Shown here one piece after another: positions 35,273-48,700 of a stretch of DNA of 64,000 nucleotides. Within the stretch, counting starts at the first letter, position 1, and every line of letters starts with the position of its first letter. The stretch is taken from contig VZRN01005622.1 of assembly GCA_013397935.1 (NCBI GenBank), positions 7,043,997-7,107,996 of the forward strand, given 5' to 3'. Position numbers and translations under genes: made by a program. The notes under the pieces were generated by a model. It saw nothing but the letters and a program-made list of their open reading frames with translations, had not been told where the DNA came from and searched no databases. The DNA comes from Dasyornis broadbenti. Its lineage: Eukaryota > Chordata > Aves > Passeriformes > Dasyornithidae.

Positions 35273-38200
35273 AGTCTATTCTAACTTGCCCCCACTTTCT
35301 GTGGCCACAGGTACCTATTCCTGTTCCCAAGCACCACCTTATCTCTGGGACAGACCAACAGATGGCTGCTGACAGCACCAAGTGAAACAGAAGGAGCCAG
35401 CTGGTTCTCACAGCCCACCCTCCACCCTTACACCTCCATGAGTAGCCTCTCAGCAGAATGTACTATTTTGTCCATATCGCCATATTTTCTGCCATTTTCA
35501 GGGCTGGATCTGGATCTTAGCCAGCCAGTTCAGATTTGCATCTGCCTATATTTCTAGACACAACACCAAATTAAAAATATTCTTCTGGCCTCAGGAATCT
35601 TCCCTGACACTCTTTGACACTCTCTCACTCATATCAATCAGGAGGAACTCACTGGCAGACAGTGAGGCTGCAGCAGCATCTAGGAAAAAAATAAATAAAT
35701 AAAGCCTAACAATGACACTGGTGAGCCCCTGGCTCATGTTCTCATTTTCTTATCAGGTTTGTGCAAGACTGCCCTTTCTGGAAATCAAAATTAGGAACTC
35801 AGACATTCCCCATTCAGTTTTCATTTACCTAACCCATGGATCCTTAGCTGATTTAGATATCTACCTGCTGCCTGCAGCCTATTCTTTTATATATCATTCC
35901 CAACAAATTCTGGTGTACGAGCACCACATTTTGATTACACTAATTCTAACTTAGATTCAGAAACTGTATAAAACCATTTTTCTGATAAAAAAGCAATTCT
36001 TTTATGCAGCCTGAGAAGACCAGCAATCCATATCAGTTATACCTTAAAGAGTACAACAGTGCAAGAGTTTCTGTTGCGTCAAATAATGCTTTTCTCTAAC
36101 ACTCTGTAACTTAGGGTTCAGTCTCTACTTAGTAAAATGCAATGAGATTCTAATATTCTAGACCAATTCTGCAGTGTAAGCACCAATGCACCCAGGAAAT
36201 ACAAAATTTGCTTGAAAGACAATGGTCTAAACACTTAAGGACTGCAAATATAGTTGTGAGCTGGAATAGACCACATAAAAAAGTTTATCAGTTTCATCAG
36301 TTCATCTAGTTCTTGCTTCAGCAAGAAATTGATGCTGCCCACAGAACACTTCTTCCCACCTTGCTGTTTTACACAGCTTAACAGCTCCACACTTTTTGGA
36401 TGGAACATTACTATTCTTTGAAGTTGCTCTGGATAGATCCTGAGCTGGTAGATATTAGCAAAGCTTCATATTTCTCATCTGGGCTGTGCCAGCTGATCCA
36501 GTGTCCCCAAGCAGTCCCACCCGGGTAGCCAATCCTTAGGACAGTGTTGTTTTTTAGAGGCAAGGAGACATCAACTGACACAGTGGCAATTTGAGCTGTT
36601 TACATCCCTGTGCATGTGACTGCAGAGCCTCCAGCTTGGAGTGTCCTCTTTTTTGACTATCCACGACCCTGCTACTCTGTCTTACTGCCTCTCCATGTGT
36701 TACAGCACTTTCCATCACTTCTACAAACATACTATGCCATGTGATAGACAAAATGCATTTGCCTTTTATGGCCCCTTTGAAAAAATGGCAGTTCTCATGC
36801 CCGATGGCAACTCGTGCCTTTATGTACCTCCAAAATACGACCCGTCTGTACCAGCAATTACTGGCTTTTATTAAGGTAATCAAATATGCAGAAGAGGCCG
36901 ATGTTAAGGGGAAGAAGCTTGTACACTACCGTCAGGACATGCTGCAAGAACAACACATGGTTGGTGTGTTCTAAAATATTTAGGGAAAACAAAATTTAAA
37001 TTCGATTATCACGTCCCATCAGTAAAAAATTGCATCAGCTACACGCTGTCTGCACTAGTCACATTAAACCCAGGCTTATACAGTGGGAACAGTAGATGCC
37101 ATCTGCAGCCCTAGAATAATCTTGGCAGCACACCAGCACATATTCATTTCTGTGGAGAACAGCCTTGCTTGCTGTAGCTGAGTCCTCATGGTACCTCAGA
37201 TGGCCAAATTGTCTCAGAGATAGTAACTGGATATTATCGCTTATTTAAATCATCTTGGTTAAACAAGATGCTTGGAGTTGGCAGTCCCAGAAAGTTTATA
37301 ACAGTTGAGCAGGGTAACCTTTCTTGCCCCCATGCCCTGATTTAGCAGAACATGATTACCTTGGGCAACTGACCAAAAGCTTTTGATGGATAACTTGAAA
37401 ACTGGAACATACATAAAAAGAAGTAGAGAAAAACAGTAGAGAAAAAAAGCCCAGAACAATACAACCAAAACCTGTTGCTGAGAAAATTTCAGTGTTGTTC
37501 TACTTTAAGTAGAACAGAATCTGTCAGCAGGACGAGTAACATCATCCTAAGGAATTCCAGATGGATTGAGAGGGGAGACGGGGAAAAGCACATGGCAGTA
37601 TCTCTGCATTTGAATAGGAACTTCTATCTGGATAGCCTAACTTCTTTTCATTTATGAGAGCAAGGAACAATCAGGAGAGTTCATGAAGAAGAACTTGGCA
37701 TCCAGCAATCTGCAAAAAGGGTATGGACAACAGGCACAGTTACAGTTCAAAGGCTTGTACATCAAAGAGGGACCCATTCCCCTGTGACTCTCCCTGCTCT
37801 TATTTCACTCAAATTCTTCAAAGTGGGATTCAGTGGAATGGATGACTGGTTTTTCATCCTGGATAACCATGGAGCAGCCAAGATTTACTCTAACTCTATT
37901 GAATCCACATGTAGTCCAAAACCCTGTTACCCTAATAACACCGAAAGGAAAACACTGCTGTGTGCAGAAAGAAATAGTCACGAATAAACTCCAAATATCC
38001 ATCAGGAATAGCTTAGTGAATCATGCCTGTATTGGTTTAGTGCTACAAACCTCTAGAAGCAGTTTTACCCAGGACAGCGGGTGGGTGGGACTTCAGAGGT
38101 GGCGCTGCTGGCCATCCCTTCCCACCTTCACCACAAGCACTCACATGGTACCAGTGGTATCAGATCTAAAACTTAACAATCTTCAGCACATTTATCTCTA

Positions 38201-40190
38201 CAGCATCCCTGTGGCAGGGAAAGAAGCACCACACCAATGTTATCATACACTTGGGCTTATTGTCTGTGTCACTGAAAACCAAAATCATATACACATCACC
38301 TAGCAGGCACTGATGATGGGATGTCTGAAGCCAAAACACTGATTCTCAAATCTGTAGTTTCAGTTGCTTCCTCACTCCTAAGATGCTTAAAGATACTTAG
38401 AAATGTAAAGTCTGTCAGTGAAAAAATTCACATATTGTAGATTTGTTGACAATATTTAACAGCTAGACAGCTATGCTACATTTAAGCTAAATCTGGATCT
38501 ATAATTTATGCATTCATGTTCCTACGATACATCTGTAATTAATCTGATTGCTTTCCTCAGAGCCAATTTACCCAAGGAAGCTTTGTAGAGAATAAGGGTA
38601 GAGGAGTGGACAGGACTTGCCCTTCCTGCTGCAACCCACCAGTCACAGCACCCTTTCTCACTAGTGTTCAAATCTTCTTGTTTTCTCTTCTCCTCTTCTA
38701 TGTGATTTTGCCAGCCACCAGGTGACTTTCTCCTTCTCCAGAACCTTGAATTAGCTTTATACAGGTGAATTATATACCAGTGGAGATAAAGAGAGGTGTG
38801 TATATTTGTATATATGTTTGCACATGACTCTTTGGCCTGGTTGCCAGACCAGTCACTTGACAGAGGATACCATTGGATTCTCCAGTCAGAGCTCCAATGA
38901 ACATTAAATATTAATCCAGCTCACTGAAGTAGAAATGAAAATTGTTGCAGCAAATAAAATAAAATGTTTTGGAGGACTGGCTATGCATGCTCAGGTAAGA
39001 AGTCCGCAGAAAACAAAAATTTGAACCAAACACCAGAGTTGTAGATTTGTCTGCTGAGCATCCAGCAAAGATATTTGCTCATCCTCAGAATGAAACCGGA
39101 AACAGTTTAATTCTGCAGTTAGTTTGTAAACCGTGCAGCATGTGTAGTATAATTGCCAATCTCTTTTCTTTATTACTTCTAATGTGTGACCTCTTGAGGG
39201 ACAAAGGCTGTCAATGCTTCTTACTCTGTCATCTCCCTCTGCTCACCAATTCATTCCTTCCGCCAGTATCTGAGAATTTCCAGGAGAGAAACAGTGAGGG
39301 TGAGGAAGGAGCCATTTCAAAAAGGCAGGGGCAAAGCCAAATGCAATGAGCTGATTTTTAGTAGTTTGCTGCTGTGTATAGCTTTAACCACAGGGAAGTC
39401 AGTCCATTTTGTCAACAGTGCCTTGCTGGAAAAACCCAGTTGGATTGAGTGGATATAGGGCATATTATTTGAGAGAAAATGATGGTAGCATGTGAAAATT
39501 GAATAGGAGAGGATAAATGTGTGTGCACATATCCTAGCCCAGAAATGGAAACTTTTACTGCTCCTGCAAGTGGTGTCGGCCGCAGCCACAGTTTTGCTGC
39601 ATGTCAGTTTACACTTACTTAAAGAACAAATGTTATTTATCTCCCATACACCATGCAAGGCATAATATATTATTAAGGGATTAGGTGGTCAGAAAGAAAA
39701 ACACAATGTGATGGCTAGAATTACATTTCTGAATATGACTAATAACAATTTCAGTCACTGTTGGAGATGGGATACTCATCTGTTCTTGACCAAACATCTC
39801 AGTATAGTGTGTCTGCTCGCGTGGTTTTAAGTACTGCAGAGATGTTTTCCCATTTTCCAAAGGGATTCAATATCTCCATGTTACCTGTATATTTAATACT
39901 AATTTTAGTAGCAGAAGATAAAATAAAGTCCAGCCTACAAAAAGCAACTGAGAGCAGAGATTAATAGAACAAAAGCTAGGAGATGGGGAAGAGATCTGTA
40001 GCAAAAAATTTTCAGTGGAAACTGAGACAAAAATACCTTGCAACAGAGATTCTATGCAGCTGTCTGAGAGGTCCAGGCTTTCATGCAGAAATCCTGCTGA
40101 ATTTGACAGAAAGATGTAATGGAAAAAATTTTAATTAACTTACAATTTTCAGGATTAAATGCATACTTTTGAGGCAGAGAAATCTTTGTA
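35273..40190. other. Non-coding stretch
   Basis: No gene was recognised. A short AAAT repeat lies at about 35687-35703. Several 60-150 residue ORFs on both strands (for example 36554-36883 minus and 37833-38303 plus) show no recognisable domain and no repeated or conserved texture. Minus-strand exon-like fragments of 20 to 27 bases occur and were not called. Confidence 0.5.
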
Positions 40191-40242
40191 CACATATACA
40201 CACACACGCATATATACACACACACATATATACACACACACT
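40191..40242. repeat. (CA)n/(TA) mixed dinucleotide repeat
   Basis: Alternating CA blocks and TATA segments (cacacacacgcatatataca type) over about 52 bases. It produces the repeated CVYICVCVY pattern in a minus-strand ORF, which is not a gene. Alternating purine-pyrimidine sequence of this kind can form Z-DNA under supercoiling. Confidence 0.93.
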
Positions 40243-40310
40243 GAATTCCATAAACTGGTTTGTGACAAGGTCTAGAAAACGTGCAGGTATAGACCAGATT
40301 TTCTCTTTTC

Positions 40311-40338
40311 TTTTTTTTTTTTGTTTCCTTTTTTTTTT
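40311..40338. repeat. Interrupted poly-T tract
   Basis: T12, gtttcc, then T10, followed by AT-rich DNA. No target-site duplication or repeat body was recognised next to it. Confidence 0.9.
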
Positions 40339-43300
40339 AAATTAAAATCCGTGGTTTATTAATGGGCTTCTACTTACAAACTGAAGAACTACTCTGCAAC
40401 GGCATCTTTACGGAAAAACCACAGTACCCTTGCCACTTGAGCCTTACAACTTTGGATTTTTAGAAACTCAGAAATCATTGTAAAACTACTGCAGTCATAA
40501 AATCCTGCTAAATCCAAGTGCACAGATTAAACAGAAGTGTCTAGAAAAATTGCCAAGTGAAAACAAACACGAGGGGGATATAATTACAAGGGATAACAAG
40601 ACTTTGGTTGTAATCTCTTATATGTGTTGGTATTATCAGCTGAATCTTTCGATAGGTCTGACCCAAAGGCTGCTAAATGTTAATGAGGGTATTACTTCTG
40701 ATTTTCATAGGTTCTGAACTAAATCCTAAACCATTTCAATTGTGTGATGTGAAGCACGGTCTATGAACATAAACATTACATGGCATTAAGAATCAAAACC
40801 AGTGTCTCATTATTCTTCATTTTTAATGTAGCAAAAATAGCCTTTTTAGAAATAAAGACTCCAGATGACAAATTTTTCAGCAGTGCATTTCTTGAGTCCA
40901 TGCACTTAGACTTTGGCTTAGACGTACTATGATCAATATTTCCAGGTGAAGCAATTAATTTCCTCTGTTTGGCAGGTGAACAAAACTCTTGCAATGCAAC
41001 TTTGACTTTCATTTTAGTTGCAGTCTGTTATTGCTAATGAAAAAAAAATTCTTCCTAGCTTTTCCAATGTATCAGCCGGATAAATTGTTAACACTTAAGA
41101 ACTCCCCAGGCAGTAATGAATGACACAGTTTTCTGTGTTATCCCTGATAAAGTTTAGGATATGGAAAGCAGCTTAATCCTCTTTCTATACTCTCCCATCT
41201 GTGCTTTAGAGCTACCACAGTAAATTACTACATACTGAAGCACTGCTTCAGATGCAATTTCATATTTTCAAAGCTGAGATAATTTTACTCCACAGTGTAT
41301 TTTTTAATCTTTGTAAAAAAAAAAAAAAAGTAAAATGTTTAAGGAAGCCAGGTCAGATAAAACTGTTGAATTTAAGAGACGGATGGTAGTTTTCAGTGAA
41401 GTAAACCTTTTATAAAGGTTTCTTGGAATACAGAGTTAAGCCAAACAAATCACTTTGTTTACAGAAAATCTGCAAGGTGAAGTGTTAAGATTTAACTCAA
41501 TTGTGATCTTTTGTTAATTATAAGACAGGAATAGTAGCTGACAAATATGGCTTTAGGCACTCTTTATTGTACCTTAAACAGGCTATTGCCTGTGTCTACT
41601 GTCTTTGAGCCTGCTTTCATTTTGCAGAATGATTTTACTTGGTACAGTTTTGCCATTAACCTGCTCAGTCACAGTTCGGGCTCTGCGAGGAAAGTTTAAG
41701 TTTTGTGTTGGATTTCTCTATGTTTTATCAGATGTGTTTTTTGCTGCTGTCTAATCATTAAGGATAAAGGGACTGATTTAGTATCTATTGGAGTAAATTG
41801 ACTGACTCAGTTCAGAGGCTGAGCATAAGCAGCTGCTCTAAGAGTAGAAGTGAATGCAGAGAGAGAGAGAGAGATTTTATAAACTTCTCTATCTTGCATT
41901 TTTCTGTATCCACATAAAAACACACATCCAGTAAAATTGCAAAAATCCAGTCAGTCCAGCGTCTTGCACAGGTCACCATATGGTTGCAGAACAGCTGGCT
42001 CATGTTAAACCTTCACAAAATTGAGATTATACTTACAGGAAGGAGCAGATACTTTGAAGAATCTGCAGCCACAGTGCAGCATCTAAAGCAGCCAGCCACA
42101 AATCATCAAAACACTCTGACAGAGAAAGAGTTCCTCTGTAACGCTTTGTTACTTTGACTTTTAAAACAACATCTTACTACCTATCCTGTGTCCTGGGACT
42201 AACCTGAAGAATAGAGGCCATCCCACATAGTGACCTAGACCCAGCTAAGCAAACATCTGTCACCTTACAACCCGATTATGGCAATCCAGCACTTTCTCTA
42301 AAACCTGTCAATGACTTCTAAGACTAAAAGTAGTCAAACCTGAGTTTAATCTCCTAATACAGGGTGGAGAAAAGGGTCTGTGGATTTTTCTGTGGGGGCA
42401 GGTAATGCAGCTTTGCAGACAGTATCCTGCTGACATTGAAACGGAGCAGCTTCCCACTGCATATGCCAGGAAGGAACTCCAACTCTTAGTTTTGTTGTCT
42501 TTAGGCCTTTGCCAAGAGCTGGCTGCTGGGATTGCAAAGGAACAGGGTCCCATCTCCATCACACATCTGCCCCTTCAGTCTGGTGTGGGGTAGGTGATGA
42601 GCAAAGAGCACTTGAGTGGGCAAACCTGGATTTGTGCTCCTCAGTGGGAGATGTGACACATGGAGTGGAAAGCAGCTTGGAAATGATGAAAAACTACCCA
42701 TTGTGGCTAAATGGTGGTTGCATATTTTTGAAATAATAGTGAAGTGGCACAGCTAGGCTACTGTAAAAATGAAAGTTTCAGAAAGCTCTTGAAAAAATAG
42801 AAATACCTGAATATAAGGCATTCATATGGTCTTAACTTTGCCCCTTTGGGGACCTGATGTGATGTTATCAATAAAGACAGTAATCCAGGGAATCATGCAG
42901 AAGAAGCAGGGACAGGGTCTGAACCCTGCCTCCGGGAGGGAAGGAAAGCTCACTTCAAAGCTGGTGCCTCAAGAGGCAAGAGAATGGGTTAGCTTGAGCC
43001 CGAGAAGGTCAGGCAATAGAGGCACCTGCTGGCAACATCCTGCTTCCCCCCTGCTTCTCTCCACACCCCAACTCCCAACACTTTCCTTGGGAACCCTGAC
43101 AGCAGCCTCTGGGGTCTGCCTCCCGCACAGTCCTGATCCCAGGGACAGCATGCAGCCCCTCCGTGCCCCCAGGGTTCTGGAGAACAGCAGGCAGAAGAAA
43201 AAAAGGAGGAGGACCTGGCTAATCTTCTGCAGTTTAACCTGAACATCGGTTCACAAAATTAAACAACAGATGCTTCTCAAGGGCATGACACATAGAGGCC

Positions 43301-44685
43301 TCCTTGAAGTAGGGGAACAGCTAAAGCCTTCCAGCTAAGGCTGACAGATTTTTCTGATAACAGAAAATGAAGCAATCTAAAAATATGCTCTTCCAGCTAC
43401 CCCTACAATCAGTTACAGGTAGATCATAGCATATTTCATAAATGTCAAAACAAGCTGTCCTGACATCATTAGTCCTCTACTTTAGACATTGATAGAAGGA
43501 GATAAGCTAATTATTTATGACTATTCAAAGGACAAACAAAGCACAGAAGCAGATTGATATGAACACTCTTAATAACCTGATCCAAAGATAACTCATGGTT
43601 TCCCGTCTCCTTTTTTTTTTTTAACTTTTTGTGGCTATGATATTTCTTGACTATGTGCTGTTTATTGTACTGCTGTACGCAGTAATGATTTAGAGGAACA
43701 CAAACAGAATGCAAGCAGGCTAAAAATTAGCTAGTTTTTATAGCTTGCTGATAGAAAAATAGAAATACTATACTTGGTATAGTAGACATTAGTTTAGGTC
43801 TTGGGTGCAAATATAGAGCAAGACATATGGCTTTCTTAATGGAACAGTAAAATGAGTTTGCCTTTTAGTGAATTTGTGTGTGAGCTTGAAAATCATTTTA
43901 AACAAGGTAACTGAGATATTTTGGAACTGAACATTGATATAAACTGCTAATGAAGTAATGCTGGAACTTCTGAAACGTGTGAAGTTACTGCTTGAATAAC
44001 ACTGTGACTCTGCAAACATCACAATATAGGAGAGATATAAATTAAATACTCAGTATCTCCAAAATAAGAAGTATTCACAGTAGGTTGTGGAGCAAATGGC
44101 TGGAACGCTAGAAAACTGCATGATGTAGGCATACAAGCAGCAGAGGTTTCAGTTACAGGAGGATATATATCTTTGTCAAGTCTTGGGAAGCCATTGAAAT
44201 CCTGCCCAGATTGCAGAGGTCTTCTTAATTACAAAGAACATTAATAATAAACAGTGTTTAACTTATATGTCACTAATCATCTAAGTGCACCGTATTTCCT
44301 AACTTTATAATAACATTCATGGAGATGTTTAGAAGGCAGAGCTGTATTCAGTAGCCACCAGAGAGATTCACCTGCTCTGCCTTTATCTGGCAATCAACAC
44401 CTCTTTGCTGGAGCTTGGGATACAGACAACCAGAACCCCACTGTAAAACCAGGACCTGTGACGTGAAAAGCTGACAGAATGTTTAAATGTTTAACAAATG
44501 AGTAAAAAGACAAGTAAGAAGGTTGTGATAAACCTATGAAGAGAATTCTTTGTTTTTTTTTAAAGGAATATTTGTGTTTTCTCCCAAAATGCTTTCAAGG
44601 AAATACTTATTTACTAATCAGTTTAGTCATAAGTTATTATTAAGAGCATTAGCCTTTTTTTCTTCCTTCTGACAAAAAAAAAAAA
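40339..44685. other. Non-coding stretch with a GC-rich patch at 43 kb
   Basis: No gene was recognised. A15 lies at 41315-41329, a short GA repeat at about 41857-41873, and A12 at 44674-44685 next to a gap. About 42900-43210 is locally GC-rich with purine-rich ends and several overlapping ORFs, none recognisable. Confidence 0.5.
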
Positions 44686-44721
44686 NNNNNNNNNNNNNNN
44701 NNNNNNNNNNNNNNNNNNNNN
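44686..44721. other. Assembly gap (36 N)
   Basis: Thirty-six N immediately after an A12 run. As at 31551, the gap sits on a homopolymer edge, which suggests a systematic assembly failure at poly-A. Confidence 0.99.
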
Positions 44722-45309
44722 GAATATATGACACAGATGTCACTCGTTCTTGTGAGCGTGTCTAACTGTGCCTAAATAGTATTACCCATAAAAGACAGTA
44801 AGTAGCATTTGAAAATATTGGTGTGACCAGCCAGGGACAGATTACATTCATTCTCACAAACAAGAAGAGCAACAAGAAGGAAGGGGAGGCTGGGGATGCT
44901 GGAGGAAGGAGGAGTAATGGAGAACATAAGAGAGCTCCATTCATTCCCTCCCTTGAGTTTCCTCGCAGACACAAGGCCTGGTCTGGTTTTGCAGCTTTGT
45001 AGGAATGTCAGGAGTGCTGAGAGCAGCATCCATCATTTCCCCAAGGGGGACAGGGCTCTGACCCCATTCCCTGGTGCGCTGGCCCTTGGAGCTGGCTGGG
45101 TGTGGATGCTGTCTATGTCTGTGCACTCTATTAAGGAGACTCCGCCAGGAGCTACCGGGGCCTTTCAGGAGACCTGTGGAATGTTCCCTGATTCCCTCTG
45201 CTCCTTGGAGATGGGGTAGCTGGCACAGACAGTCCCAAGAACCCCTGAACACCTTGCTATCATTACTGCTGTGCTCTCCACACAGTGTGAGTAGCCAGCC
45301 TATACACCA

Positions 45310-45720
45310 GGTTAAATAATTGCCGTTAATCAGTGGCAGCCTTAATTAAACTTTTGCCAAGCAAATTTAGTTAATCGTTCAAAACACATTTGTGAGATTC
45401 TGCAAAATGAACAGCTTACCCTCCACCTTTGTGAAATTATGGTTAATCATTCACTAATGTCTGCATCATCCTTTTTAAACCTTCCCCCTGTGGTTTTAGA
45501 CTTCTTTCTGCTTGCTAATCCACCACAGGGGAGTGATATGTAAACATGCAAATACATTATTGTGGGCTTTTCCTATTTGTGGTGCTAGGTTCTATCAAGC
45601 CATATTTATAGCCTTACCAAGAGTGATTTATAATTCATTCGTCTCACATCCAATTGAATTAATTTAAAGGTATAATTCAATTTAACAAACGTGCAGCTCA
45701 GTGTAGTGAGCAGTGAGACA
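45310..45720. promoter_or_regulatory. Candidate conserved enhancer-like block
   Basis: Dense in homeodomain-type cores (ttaatta near 45344, ttaatcg and ttaatca around 45373 and 45443, taatcc at 45516-45521), with a perfect octamer ATGCAAAT at 45546-45553 (POU/OCT class) and TGTGGTTT at 45489-45496 (RUNX class). No ORF or repeat structure accounts for it. The texture resembles vertebrate developmental enhancers, but conservation and activity are not visible from the sequence alone. Confidence 0.3.
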
Positions 45721-48700
45721 CTGCAGCTGTTTCGGGCGTGCTGTACTTCACCCCACCTTTCTGCTCTCTGCCAGCCTCCTGGCCCCTGGTATTCTTATAT
45801 ATCAAACCAAGCACCATGCCAGAGCCACAATGGACCAGAACAAGTTAACAGCAGCTTTTAAACCTCCAAGCTGTGTCACTATTACCTGGCTGTCCCAAAT
45901 TTCTCTAAATTCTCCTTCTCCACAAAGACTATGTCCTTTACTGTGAAGCTATTTTAAAATCCTCTTGATATGAACTACTGCACTCTTGCTCCTAACTCTG
46001 CTAAGTCCATTATAGACAACCCTTTCCTGTGATTTATGCCTCATTATAAAAATCAAATTTCTTGGTTGTCAGAAGTAAATTGACTGCAGCAAGCTGAAGG
46101 AACTAGATCCCTAGCACACAAAGCCATCACACCAGTCTAAAGGTGCAACTTCAACTGTGATGAAGGGATATCCTATAAATACAGAGCTCTCGCAGAGAGG
46201 AAAATGAAAAACCGATTATCAGGTTGAGTGAAGAAAGTGCAAACTGTCTCTCTCCTAACCTTAACCCCAACCACCAGGATGGGCTGAGACTTGGCCCACA
46301 CTCAAAAGCCATCAACCAGATGAAAAAACTGTCAGCAAAGAAAATGTTCTGCAGGATATTACTCCTTGTGCCAACCCTTTTGCAGCCCCACTACAACTGG
46401 AGATCTAGGCATTGTGTCTCTCCTAATACTAAACCTTATCTTTACTGTACTTTTAACCATAAGCCTAAAATGCGTTTTGCTCTCAGCCATAGCCTGGGTC
46501 CCCAGTGTATGTTTGGGATGAAAAAGTTATTACGAAAGAAATAATTACACTATACCATCTAAAAATTATCTGTGAAAAACTAAGGAAACTATGTGCAACT
46601 ATGGTAATTCCTGAGATGGCACTGTAGTTTTATATTGAAATCATTGATTTTTATAGCTGAATTAAACTAATTTGCTGAATTAAAAGCAGAAGCACGTGCA
46701 TGTTGAACAGACCCTTCATTATATCTTTCTTCATTGATCTACTCAACCATTCCTCATCATCCTCTGAAATGCTACTTATATTCCAAACTTCCTTCCAACC
46801 ATTGGCAATTCTAGCAAAAGAACAATTTTTAAATTGACTAAGATATACTGTATGGGCCATACATTTAAAATAAAAGAAATGATCCAGGTTTATGTTTTTC
46901 CTTTAAAAAATAGTGATGTTATCATAAATTTCTTTTCTTGGCAATTTTTCCTTTGAAGTTACTGATGTTATTTAACTGCATAAAGACACTTAGTCGTTCT
47001 TACACACACATAAATACTACAGATTCTACTCCCCAGCATATTCCTCAGATTTTCTGAATTTTCCTCACCTATTTTGCAATTTTTTCATATTTATTGCCAG
47101 CTTGAAATCACTATTTTCTTCTATTTACTTGAGGTTATGCAAGTTGGTTGTTTGAGTGCACCAATACTGTCAGAGGTCCATAGGTGACCCCATATATCCT
47201 GAGAAGCTCCATCAGCTCCTGCAGCTGGTACCAATGAAGGTACCATATAGGCAGGGGCATTTTGAACTGTCTTTGACTTCCACACACGCATGGCCAAGAA
47301 GCTTTTGTCAGCCAGGTCACCAAAAGACACCTGTGGGGCTGGATCTGGACAGTGGTGTGAACCCATACCCTGTAGCTCTGCAGTGTAACAACTTAGCTAA
47401 GTCATTAATTAACTTTGCTTAATATTTTTTAAAAGTCTGTCCTTATGCTGCTTGTATTAAATGGTAGTAGATGACATGTAGAAATTTAGAAATTGAATTT
47501 TTTTGCTACTGTTTTCTATATGTAGGAAATCTTGGCATATTTACACTATCTACCCCATTCCCTTTTTCCCCATCAATCCTCTTCTCTCTGTTCATGTCTG
47601 TGTACATGAAAACCCTTACTAGTTTTACCTTCTTTCTCTTCTGCTATTCTTGGCCATTACCAATCTATCTCAGAACTTGGGAGAAGGATCATATTCCAGT
47701 TACTGCTCTGTGCATCCCATACCAACAGAGCAGTCTGTATTAACAAAACAAACTCCCCAAATCCTGAGTATGTCAAGTGTTCTGCATGAACAAACTGAAG
47801 CAGAAGAAAGAATTTTCCCCAATTTTTTTTTTTGTTTGCTATTTCTAGGCTTCTCACCAATAGAGGGGTCCATATTTATACCCTGATAGGTGATTCTTGT
47901 GTTGATGTGCCCCTTCAAACTTGGCCCTCTTAGCACAGATTCTGACTTCAGCAGAACCTGAAATTAGTAACTATACCAGGCTTTGGACAAAAATGGTTTA
48001 TGAGTGGTTCATCCCCTGCCCCCAACACATCCAAGGAATGTCATGGCCTTACAATGGCACACTTTTTGAACCCTTTCCAATTTCAGATATTTCCTTTCTC
48101 TTTTAATACCTCATTGCTTTTGCATCAATTACAGCCTGACCTAAAGCCACACGGGCAGTGAATGTGATATATAGTAGAATCCATTTAAATGAATTTCTGA
48201 TGAAAGAATAAAACTGTTAAAAGAATAAATTTACTGCACAGATTTATACAAATCCTGTATATGCACTGAAATCCTCTTAAAGGAAAAACTGATGGAAGAT
48301 TAAAATGTTAAATGAATTAAACCCCAGCATCCTAGTGAAATATAATGATTGTTTGACCTATTAAATGAATAGCCTCACTGACCATATAATGGTAAGTATT
48401 CAAATATATGTCAATTTTAAATATGAAGTGAAAAAAATGTAAAGCAAACAGTGATCAATGAGAAATATATATTAAGACAATAAACCTAAAGAACAGCAGG
48501 AAAATGTTCATGAAACATCTTTATTCAGCCAGCCTTAAAGCTAGAAATTCCTTAATTTCTGTTAAGAAAAAGAGAATTTTAATGGTTGTTAGAAGTTATT
48601 AACTGCACAATATAAATGTAATTTTTGCTTTGCTTAATTTAAGCATATTAAAATGTCTGAGAAAGCCATTCCCTTTCCTTCCAGCTGTGGTAAATTTTTA

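Noticed and set aside
36554..36883. 109-residue minus-strand ORF considered as a retrogene
   Set aside because: No recognisable family, no adjacent poly-A tail, and length is within chance for a 64-kb window.
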